A DNA stretch of 64,000 bases from Babylonia areolata (Eukaryota; Mollusca; Gastropoda; Neogastropoda; Buccinidae). This document shows positions 1-11,513 of the stretch, one piece after another. The notes below the pieces were generated by a model that was not told the DNA's origin, did not search any database, and saw only the letters and a list, made by a program, of their open reading frames with translations. Numbering within the stretch: the stretch's first letter is position 1; each line of letters begins with the position of its first letter. The position numbers and the translations under genes were made by a program. Location of the stretch: positions 18,709,202 through 18,773,201 of the forward strand of contig NC_134878.1 of NCBI RefSeq assembly GCF_041734735.1, in the 5' to 3' direction.

Positions 1-448
1 AGCTCTTGTGCGTGCGTGCTTTGTTAGCTTCAATTCTTGGTATATTCCTTCAGGGACAGTTTGTTACAGCTGTTAAGGGGCACGATTCTGGAGTCTTTCC
101 AGACATGTATTTGCATTTAGTTACAACTGTTAAGGGGCAGATGTAATGAGGAGGTGCAGGGTAATGTGTGGTGTGTGTGTGTGTGTGTGTGTGTGTTGGA
201 GCTCATGTACGTTTATATGTATTTGACTGTGCTTTCATATCTGTGAAACTGCGTGTTTGGTGCATATCTGTTTTGCATGTGTGGGTGTATGTGTGAATGT
301 GTGTCTTCATGTTTTACATTTATTTGCTTATTTATCATCATTGTTGTCTTATTTATTTATTTATTTATTTATTATTATTATTATTTTCATTACAACTACC
401 TTTTTTTTTAAATATCATAATTATTATTTATTTATTTATGTAAGCTTA

Positions 449-492
<44 letters not shown>

Positions 493-1633
493 GATTTCCC
501 CCCCCAAGGCCTGACCAAGCGCGTTGGGTTACGCTGCTGGTCAGTGGTCATGTGGTGTAGCGTATATGGATTTGTCCGAACGCAGTGAGCTCCTTGAGCT
601 ACTGAAACTGAAAGTGAAAACTGTTAAGGGGCACAATTCTGAAGAAGTCTTTCCAGCCATGGCCACTACAGTTATTTAGGCGCAAGAGTGCTAAGGCTTT
701 CAGACAGTGCAGGCCACAATTTCGCAAGAAGCATTTCACCACCACCATACAATCTCAGCAAAACAAAAAGAAACAATAACCAAAATGGATGATTTGCCTT
801 TAATTTTTTTTTTTTCTGTTTTTATTATTAAAAGAAACTCACACATTCATCTGTTCCCCAAAATGAAATGAAAGGCATTATTTTCTTGAGTTTATACTTT
901 TTTTTTTCTTTTTTTTTTAAATTGTTTTTCTGAGCTGCATCACAAGGTAGAACATTGTTTAGGTTTGCATAGTGTATTATGATTTATTCACTCCAGTTTA
1001 ATGGTTTATTTTCTAGTCACTATTAGGTGTTTTATACACATAAGAAATTACATAATTCAGCACGGAAGGGAAAGCAGGTTTAGGGGAGGGGGTGGAAAAT
1101 AAAATGTAAAAAAAAAAAAAAAAAAAAATTCTAAAAAGGAAAAAAAGTTGATCGGGTGTTGGAGTGGAGGGGGCACCAGTTATGTCAAAGAGTTTGTCAC
1201 CAGTAGTAAAAAAACTGAGGTTTTCTCAGGGAAACACTGGTAAATTACCAGGGATAAAACAGTAAGAGAAATTTTGGTTTTGCAATCCATGAGTTGGCTT
1301 TCCACAGAGGGGAGTGTTCTGCAGACGGTTGGATACTTATCAATTTGGGCATAGTAACAGTATCTAAAGGATATATATATATTTATATGTATGTATATAT
1401 ATGGGTAGTGTTGCACTGCAGTGACACACTGTCCCTTGGGAGAGCTGCCTAAATTTTGCAAAGCGAAATATTTTGTGACGAAGGGTAATACAATACAAAG
1501 AAATGCAATACAGTTACATAAATACAATACAATACAATCCAAAACAATACAATAGTATCACACACATATTTACACATTCCTTACATTCAGCATGACATCA
1601 TTACCCATGTTTTTCCCCACCCTCTGTCCTCAG
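1..1633. other. Intron upstream of the first visible exon
   Basis: AT-rich intron sequence with (GT)n at 168-195, (TA)n at 463-489, poly-T and poly-A runs, and the repeat copy at 498-620. I see no exon; the short open frames are low-complexity. Confidence 0.6.
498..620 (+). repeat. SINE-like repeat family S, copy 1
   Basis: It shares with the copies at 3318-3446 and 3591-3710 the run GGCCTGACCAAGCGCGTTGG, then TGGTGTAGCGTATATGG and TGTCCGAACGCAGTGA, and ends in TTGAGCTACTGAAACTGAAA. This copy lacks part of the middle (the catctgcttggcagatg segment). The style is familiar from gastropod genomes. Confidence 0.75.
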
Positions 1634-1811
1634 AAGCTGCTGAAGCGAGCCGAGTCGTCGGGGGAGCCGGCAGCAGCAGCAGCAGCAGGAGAGCCGAGCC
1701 GGGGTCTGATCCAGGCGGAGCAGCGCTGTGACTACTGCCAGCAGTCCCCCCTGTGTAACCGCAAGGGGCTCTACGAGGCCCTGCTCTTCTGCAAGGACTG
1801 CACCGCCAAAG
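1634..1811 (+). CDS. SAMD1-like exon: linker and first half of PHD1
   Basis: The exon starts after CTGTCCTCAG and ends at AAAG|GTAGCC, phase 0 in and phase 1 out. It encodes [12 protein letters not shown], a run of six alanines from a (CAG)n tract, then CDYC and CKDC, the first two zinc-ligand pairs of PHD1. No start codon is needed because phase-0 entry implies upstream exons outside the window. Confidence 0.85.
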
Positions 1812-2545
1812 GTAGCCTGTCGCAAAGCGGATAGGGTCTGCTTTAACTCACTCGGTACGACCAGTCCTCTCTTCTCCTCTACACAGACCCCTCGGATGTC
1901 CAGTGGGTGTCTGAATGACCCAACCTTTAGCTTCCGTCGTAAGAATTGTGGTATTCTTTGTCAACATTCACCTCTTCAGTATAAGAGCCTTCCTCTTGCA
2001 ATATTTTGATGATGGTAATTGGGGTGAAACGCTGTTAACATCGTCTCTTTCGCCATTCGTATGGAGAGAGTCTTCTTTAACTCGCTCTTCCCCACAGCTA
2101 CATGCCAGCTACAGTTCCTCTGCACTACATGAGACCGCCACAGTGGTTCACTAAAATGGCAAAAATCGATGGAGACTTGCTGATTTAATCGGTTGAACAA
2201 AGCTTCGTTTTCATGCTTCCAGAATGTGTAAACAGTTCAGTTTAGAATGCCTTGATAGGAAATGTACATTGTTTGAGTTAAGATTCAAGATTCAAGATTC
2301 AAAAACTTTATTACTCAAGGATAAAGATTTTAGGCATCGCCCAGTCTTCCAATCTGTCCTTGTGACAACAGTAACAATAACATTAACGATAACGACACAA
2401 AAATAATAATTTTGTGAACACTGCTACATCCACTGCTACTACAATGAAGAATGATCACCACCATCATCATTAACATCGTAAAAAGTAATAAAACGAACTC
2501 ATTCATACATTGATATCCATACACATGCACACAGTCTCTCCACCC

Positions 2546-2583
<38 letters not shown>

Positions 2584-3283
2584 GGAGTTAGCATGTCACA
2601 AGCTTGTATGTGGTGTGTGTGTGTATGCTTGGCATGTATGTGTTGTGTGGTGCGTGTGTTTGGCATGTGTGTGTGTGTTGTTGTTGTCTTCAGTTTAACG
2701 TCTTTCCACTTGAAGTGATATTAGACCAAAAAAAATAAAATAAAATAAAATAAAATAAAACGTGAGGGGGTAGGGGTTGTGGGAGGGGGAGGGGTAAAAG
2801 TGTGTGTATGTGTGGAGGGTGAATAGGGAGAGACAACGCTAGGGGGAAAATGGAAACGTTATAAACGCCAACATCAAACAACTATAACAAATGTCCTGTA
2901 GGACTACGCAGCAAACCTTGTGCAGTAACAAATAACATATTGGGAATTGCTAATAACACATTCAAAAGAACTTTTGGTGAAGTCTGGCAAAAAAATCATT
3001 TTAGATTCTGACTCTGTGTGTGTGTGTGTGTGTGTGTGTGCAGCTCACCCATCATGCATGGACTACTCGGAAGAGCTGAGCTCGCGGGCCAGGAAAGGGG
3101 CGTGGCAGTGCATCGACTGCAAGACGTGCTGCATCTGTCTGGACGCCGGTGACCCAGTGAGTGTAGGGCAGTGCCTGTCTGCATCCCCCCCCCCCCCCCC
3201 CCGCTCCTCTGCCTCTGTGTCCCCCCCCCCCCCCCCCGCACCCTCCAGTTTCTTTTTGTTGTTTTTCTGCCTCTGTGACCAGT

Positions 3284-3317
<34 letters not shown>

Positions 3318-5338
3318 CCCCCAAGGCCTGACTAAGCGCGTTGGGTTACGCTGCTGGTCAGGCATCTGCTTGGCAGATGTGGTGTAGCGTATATGGTTTT
3401 GTCCGAACGCAGTGACGCCTCCTTGAGCTACTGAAACTGAAACTGACCAGTCATTAATCCATTCAGCCCTGGGTCGTTGTTGTTTTTTTTTTTCAGCTTT
3501 GGAAGGCTTCCATGCTATATGAATGCGGAAAAAAAATCCTCATAAAATATACTGTTTTTCCTCCGTTTTCAGTTGGGTTTTTTTTTTTTCCAGTTTTCAG
3601 TAGCTCAAGGAGGCGTCACTGCGTTTGGACAAATCCATACACGCTACACCACATCTGCCAAGCAGATGCCTGACCAGTGCTCAGTCAGGCCTTGAGAAAA
3701 AAAAAAAAGGTGAATAAATAATAGATAAATACATAAAATAATAATAATAATAATGTGAATAAATAATAGATGAATACATTAAAAAAAAAATTTTCTTTTT
3801 TAAATTAAAAAAAGGTGAATAAATAATAAATACATAAAAAAATTTTTTAAATATATATATAAAAAAAACTACTACTACCACTACTAATAATATGTATAAG
3901 GCGCAAAAACTTGAATTCAAGTCAACTATAAGCGTACATAAATAAGTAAATAAATAATTTGATAATTTCCTCCAAATTATGTATAGACACATCCAGAATT
4001 ACGGCAGAAGTTAGTTCCCTTTACGCAAGGTTTGTGTATATATGTGTAAGAACATGTAAACTGTTTTTATGAGACTTTTTTTTAATTTATTTATGCCAGA
4101 GCAGTGCTGGGGCGTTGGGCTGAATGAGTCCAGTCTTTCAGGGTGTAGTTTCTGTTGAAGAACACTCCCCAGAGTTAATCTTTGAATGGGCAAAGATTTA
4201 TTAGTTCATGGGTGCACAAAACCTGCAGTTCTGAAGAGAGAAACCCTTTGATGGATGCATCTGTTGCAACAAGCATTCTGGATGTATCTGTTGCAACAAG
4301 CATTCTGGATGCATCTGTTGCAACAAGCATTCAACATACTGATTAGTTTTTTCTGCTGATTTGCTTTGAAGTTTTAAAGCTGCAGTTCATTTCATTGAGG
4401 GGCTATGTCATTGATGCTTAATTAGTTAATGCAAAATGCTTTTATCTTTATCTCGGTTGTATGTAGGTCATGGAGTACTGTTTTCCCATTTAGGAAATTA
4501 TTTTTTCTTCTTTTTCTTTGCTTATCAGTGTATGTATCTACATGCCTTCTTCTATTTATTCTTTATTTTGTTGTGATTTTCATTTCTTTGCTTTTCTTTT
4601 TACTTTTGCTTTATTTGTTGGTTTGTTTGAGCATTTCAAACGAGATTGTTCTTGAGCCTGTAAAGTTATTTTTTACTTACGTGTGTGAATGTCATGCAAA
4701 AACCAACCTCCATAAACAAAAAAACAAAAAAAAGAAGAAAAAAGGAATGACCTGGAAAAAAACCACAAAAAGAAGAAAAATGACTTAGATTTCTAGTGCA
4801 TTTTTTCAGTTTCTGTGTTGCAGACTCCAGCAATAATCTTTTGTGTGTGTGTGTGTATTATGCTTATGATTTGTATTAAATCAGCAACTTGAAAAATGAT
4901 TTGGAACAGTTGCTTTTCCATCACTGTATCACCATCTTTTTGTTTGTCAGTTTTCCTGGTTGCTAAAGGAAGCTCAGCTTATGAAATGGAAACCTGAGTT
5001 GAAATCATATACCATCACACATCAAACGTTGCTTGCTGAACAGCTGCTCATGCTATAATCATTGAATGTATGTATGTTTGGAGAAACGCAGAAGAGATTG
5101 TATTGTAAATGTATTCTATACAATACTTTCCTAAGAACATGATTATTTTGACCCATATCTCCAGCTTTGAACTTTTCCTCACCTGTTTTACAGTTGCTTT
5201 GCTCAACACTTTAACTGCCACATTATTTTCTGGCTTATGTATGTTTTTACCTCTGTAAGAGGTACCAGCTTTGCCCTGACATGAAATACATGCATGGTGT
5301 GTTCATAGGCATTTAAGATAACAATACTGTGAGATCTC

Positions 5339-5385
<47 letters not shown>

Positions 5386-8300
5386 GTACAGTCTGTGTGC
5401 GTGCGCATGTGTGTGGTGGTGTGGTGTTTGGGAAGGCAGGGTGTGTGTGGTGCAGAGAGGCTGTTTGCCAGGGTGTGGGTTCTAACTGGGGGTGTGTGAT
5501 GACGTTGAGTCTGATGCCCAGGACCTGATGCTGTTCTGTGACGGCTGTGACAAGGGCTACCACACCAGCTGCCACCTGCCCCAGGTCACGGAGAAACCCT
5601 CTGGTACGTCACCCCCCTCTCCCCTCCTCACCCACCCTCTGGTACGTCACCCCCCTCACCCCTCCTCACCCACCCTCTGGTACGTCACCCCCCTCACCCC
5701 TCCTCACCCACCCTCTGGTACGTCACTCCCCTCACCCCTCCTCACCCACCCTCTGGTACGTCACCCCCCTCACCCCTCCTCACCCACCCTCTGGTACGTC
5801 ACTCCCCTCACCCCTCCTCACCCACCCTCTGGTACGTCACTCCCCTCACCCCTCCTCACCCCTCCTCACCCACCCTCTGGTACGTCACTCCCCTCACCCC
5901 TCCTCACCCCTCCTCACCCACCCTCTGGTACGTCACTCCCCTCACCCCTCCTCACCCCTCCTCACCCACCCTCTGGTACGTCACTCCCCTCACCCCTCAC
6001 CCGCCCTCTGGTACGTCACTCCCCTCACCCCTCACCCACCCTCTGGTACGTCACTCCCCTCACCCCTCCTCACCCCTCCTCACCCACCCTCTGGTACGTC
6101 ACTCCCCTCACCCCCCCTCACCCCTCCTCACCCACCCTCTGGTACGTCACTCCCCTCTCCCCTCCTCTCCCCTCCTCACCCGCCCTCTGGTACGTCACCC
6201 CCCTCTCCCCTCCTCACCCACCCTCTGGTACGTCACCCCCCTCTCCCCTCCTCACCCGCCCTCTGGTACGTCACTCCCCTCACCCCTCCTCACCCACCCT
6301 CTGGTACGTCACTCCCCTCACCCCTCCTCACCCCTCCTCACCCACCCTCTGGTACGTCACCCCCCTCACCCCTGCTCACCCCTCCTCACCCACCCTCTGG
6401 TACGTCACCCCCCTCACCCCTCCTCACCCACCCTCTGGTACGTCACCCCCCTCACCCCTCCTCACCCGCCCTCTGGTACGTCACTCCCCTCACCCCTCCT
6501 CACCCCTCCTCACTCACTCGCCCTCTGGTACGTCACCCCCCTCACCCCTCCTCACCCGCCCTCTGGTACGTCACCCCCCTCACCCCTCCTCACCCCTCCT
6601 CACCCGCCCTCTGGTACATCACTCCCCTCACCCCTCACCCGCCCTCTGGTACGTCACTCCCCTCACCCCTCCTCACCCGCCCTCTGGTACGTCACTCCCC
6701 TCACCCCTCCTCACCCCTCCTCACCCGCCCTCTGGTACATCACTCCCCTCACCCCTCACCCGCCCTCTGGTACGTCACTCCCCTCACCCCTCCTCACCCG
6801 CCCTCTGGTACGTCACTCTCCTCTCCCCTCCTCACCCGCCCTCTGGTACGTCACTCCCCTCACCCCTCACCCGCCCTCTGGTACATCACTCCCCTCACCC
6901 CTCACCCGCCCTCTGGTACATCACTCCCCTCACCCCTCACCCGCCCTCTGGTACATCACTCCCCTCACCCCTCACCCGCCCTCTGGTACATCACTCCCCT
7001 CACCCCTCACCCGCCCTCTGGTACGTCACCCCCCTCACCCCTCCTCACCCGCCCTCTGGTACATCACTCCCCTCACCCCTCACCCGCCCTCTGGTACGTC
7101 ACCCCCCTCACCCCTCCTCACCCGCCCTCTGGTACGTCACTCCCCTCACCCCTCCTCACCCGCCCTCTGGTACGTCATTCTCCTCACCCCTCACCCGCCC
7201 TCTGGTACGTCACTCTCCTCACCCCTCACCCGCCCTCTGGTACGTCACCCCCCTCACCCCTCCTCACCCGCCCTCTGGTACGTCACTCCCCTCACCCCTC
7301 CTCACCCGCCCTCTGGTACGTCATTCTCCTCACCCCTCACCCGCCCTCTGGTACGTCACCCCCCTCACCCCTCCTCACCCACCCTCTGGTACGTCACTCC
7401 CCTCACCCCTCCTCACCCGCCCTCTGGTACGTCACCCCCCTCACCCCTCCTCACCCGCCCTCTGGTACGTCACCCCCCTCACCCCCCCTCACCCCTCCTC
7501 ACCCCTCCTCACCCACCCTCTGGTACGTCACTCCCCTCACCCCTCCTCACCCCTCCTCACCCACCCTCTGGTACGTCACCCCCCTCACCCCTCCTCACCC
7601 CTCCTCACCCACCCTCTGGTACGTCACTCCCCTCACCCCTCCTCACCCGCCCTCTGGTACGTCACTCCCCTCACCCCTCCTCACCCCCCCTCACCCCTCC
7701 TCACCCACCCTCTGGTACGTCACTCCCCTCACCCCTCCTCACCCCCCCTCACCCCTCCTCACCCACCCTCTGGTACGTCACTCCCCTCACCCCTCCTCAC
7801 CCGCCCTCTGGTACGTCAACCCCTCACCCCTCACCCGCCCTCTGGTACGTCACCCCCCTCACCCCTCACCCGCCCTCTGGTACGTCACTCCCCTCACCCC
7901 TCCTCACCCGCCCTCTGGTACGTCACTCCCCTCACCCCTCCTCACCCCCCCTCACCCCTCCTCACCCACCCTCTGGTACGTCACTCCCCTCACCCCTCCT
8001 CACCCCCCCTCACCCCTCCTCACCCACCCTCTGGTACGTCACTCCCCTCACCCCTCCTCACCCGCCCTCTGGTACGTCACCCCCCTCACCCCTCACCCGC
8101 CCTCTGGTACGTCACCCCCCTCACCCCTCACCCGCCCTCTGGTACGTCACCCCCCTCACCCCTCCTCACCCGCCCTCTGGTACGTCACCCCCCTCACCCC
8201 TCACCCACCCTCTGGTACATCACCCCCCTCACCCCTCACCCGCCCTCTGGTACGTCACCCCCCTCACCCCTGCTCACCCGCCTTGGACGTTGTTCCCTTC

Positions 8301-11300
8301 CTTGTCGACGTTCGGGGTCCCTGTAGCCTTTGATGGCCATGGTGGCAGTGAATTGATATATCCACCGTGTCTAGGGCTGAGCAGAGGCAGGCGGGGCGGG
8401 GCCCATTGCTCTCCTTCCAGCAGTTTCACTGTCCCCATCCAAGTCGGGTATCCATGCACAGCTGGCTGTTGTTTTTTCCCCCAGTTTTGGGGGGCACATC
8501 AGGAATTAAGCTTATTTACATATTGGACATCGACCGCCAGTCTTTAACACATGCACTTGTAGAAGGCAGAACAAGTGGACATTGTGAGTAGTAGTAAACT
8601 AGTGTGTGTATGTGTATGATAGCTGTGTCTTGGACCCTGAAGAGGCAGCTGCTGTCCTGACTGTGGGCCAGAATTTGATTATGGGTGAGAGTGTCTTGCC
8701 CAGGGTACACCCTCACTGTCTTGGCCAAGAGGGCTTCAGGGTTGTCAGCGATGGGATGGATGGTCACCAAAGGTCAACAAGCCCCCTAGGCTGCAGCACT
8801 AAGATCCAGTGTAACCTTGCCTTCTGGCTTGAGAGTCACAGTCCTTCACAAAAGCCTAAGCCATTAACTCTTTCCATACGAATGGCGAAAGAGACGACGT
8901 TAACAGCGTTTCACCCCAATTACCATCATCAAAATATTGCAAGCGGAAGGCTCTTATACTGCAGACGTGAATGTTGACAAAGAATACAATTCTGACGACG
9001 GAAGCTAAAGGTTGGGTCATTGAGACACCCACTGGACATCCGAGGGGTCTGTGTAGAGGAGAAGAGAGGACTGGCCGTACTGAGTGAGTTAATGAATTCC
9101 AGTTGCAGTAGAGAAGCCATAGATCATACAGTTCTCACTTTGCTGTTGGCCCAAATGTATGCTAATGTCTTTCTCCGGGTGTGTGTATATGTTGGACATT
9201 GTGTGGTCATGTTGTTGTTGACAAGGAAGTGGGTGTGTGTATATATTGGACATGGTATTGCAGGCAAGTGGGTGTGTAATACTGGACATTGTGTGGTCAT
9301 GGTGACAGGCAAGTGGGTGTGTAATACTGGACATTGTGTGGTCATGGTATCACAAGGCATGTGGGTGTGTAATACTGGACATTGTGTGGTCATGTTGACA
9401 GGGAAGTGGGTGTGTAATACTGGACATTGTGTGGTCATGGTAACAGGGAAGTGGGTGTGTAATACTGGACATTGTGTGGTCATGTTGACAGGGAAGTGGG
9501 TGTGTAATACTGGACATTGTGTGGTCATGTTGACAGGGAAGTGGGTGTGTAATACTGGACATTGTGTGGTCATGTTGACAGGGAAGTGGGTGTGTAATAC
9601 TGGACATTGTGTGGTCATGGTATCACAGGGCATGTGGGTGTGTAATACTGGACATTGTGTGGTCATGTTGACAGGGAAGTGGGTGTGTAATACTGGACAT
9701 TGTGTGGTCATGTTGACAGGGAAGTGGGTGTGTAATACTGGACATTGTGTGGTCATGGTATCGCAGGGCATGTGGGTGTGTAATACTGGACATTGTGTGG
9801 TCATGGTATCGCAGGGAAGTGGGTGTGTGGGGAGTGTACCAGTGACGGAGTGGTGGCGGAGGAGCTGGAGAGGAAGGAGAGGGAACGGCAGCTGGAGAGG
9901 GAACGGGAGAAGGAGCTGGAGGACCAACAGTTCTCGGACCCCCCTCACCTCCTGCCTGTCGCCCCCGCCAACATCAAGCAGGGTACCGCTCCACCTCTCC
10001 GCTTTCTTTCTGTTATTGCTTCTATGTTGATCTTTTCGTTTGTTTGTTTTTTTTTAAACCTTTTCCTCGATTTTTATCACTTTTTATGTCTCAAAGGATA
10101 ATTTGTTCCCGAAAACTTCTAAGGTATATTTTGAGTCTACTATTTCAGTTTCGTGTCAGTTTATATCTTTTTTTTTGTTTTCCCCCTTTTCTCTTTTTCT
10201 CCACAGAGTAAGTCCAGTTACATAAAGTGATGCAGCTTTTTGATACAGATATTAAAAGATTCTTTCGATTAAATCAGAAGACGGTGTTGCACCAGTTAAA
10301 CCTGAATCCAGACCGAGAAAAAGAAGGGAAGAATAACCGTGACTGCAGTGTACAAAGCTTGCGCTTTGATTGGAAGTGAAAATATTTCATTGTTTTCTTT
10401 GAAGTGGAGAGTTTTTCAAGGAGTTTTGTAGACTGGAGATGTGGGAGTATGAATTTTCTCAAAGAAGAACTGAATTTAGCCAGATGAGATTGCTTTTTTT
10501 GTGTTTACAGAATACATCAACTGTGAAGAATGGTTGTTGATTTTTAACAACTGGGTCATGTTGGCAAATGTCACCACCAGGGTGAAATGTTGATTATATT
10601 CACAAGGACATTGCAAAGGAGGAAGTCACATGTTTTGAACAGCAGCATTCCATCTACATGTTTTCAATTTGAACAGGCGATGTCACACTGCATCTGCCGT
10701 ATTGATTTTTTGAAAGTCACTGATTTTAAATGGTGGTTTTTGACTTACTTGTGTAAACAAAGTGAGTCTATGTTTTAACCCGGTGTTTGGTTGTCTCTGT
10801 GTGTGTGTGTGTGTCCGTGTGTCTGTGTGTCCGTGGTAAACTTTAACATTGACATTTTCTCTGCAAATACTTTGTCAGCTGACACCAAATTTGGCATAAA
10901 AATAGGAAAAATTCAGTTCTTTCCAGTCATCTTGTTTAAAATAATATTGCACCTCTGGGATGGGCACCAAAAAAAAAAAAGAAAAAAAAAGAAGCCTAAT
11001 TATATGCAAACTGCATTTACTGTTATATTTATATTTTTTGTATTCTCTAAACTTGGCACTTTGACCTCTTATTCTGACACAACAACAAGAGGAGTCATTA
11101 TTATCATTTTTTTGTTCAAACAGGAACTTCTTTTGCTAAGCATGGAATTTTTATTTATTTTGCAAACGTTTTGGTGCAGATTGTAAAAAAGGGAAATTAC
11201 TCTGTAATTAATGCTAGGGGACTTAAGTCTTGAAGTCTTGAAGGCCTTGCCTCTCTTGTTTGTATGTTTTATTGATTTTACAATTGGTGGATGGCATCCA

Positions 11301-11481
11301 TGTGTGAGATGGTGGTCCTCCAGGGAAGTATTATGTCCAGATGTTTGCAGTGGGTTTTGAACGGATTCACTACACACACAGTATGTACCCCTGTATTGAT
11401 CTGTTCTGCACACATACACTACACACACAGTATGTATCCCACTGTTGATCCATTTTGTACAGATACACTCCACTTTTCACA

Positions 11482-11513
<32 letters not shown>

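Noticed and set aside
5492-8333. Two overlapping open frames of 944 and 931 codons as proline-rich proteins
   Set aside because: They are the translation of a C-rich minisatellite that lacks stop codons; only the first roughly 30 codons (PHD2) are exon.
9020-10030. A 336-codon plus frame and a 274-codon minus frame with Cys-rich repeats
   Set aside because: Both are readings of the 45-48 bp acceptor array; the genuine exon (9815-9982) uses a different frame.
11069-11473. 134-codon minus-strand frame
   Set aside because: Overlaps the short hairpin-ended element and the repeated acceptor region; no protein resemblance.
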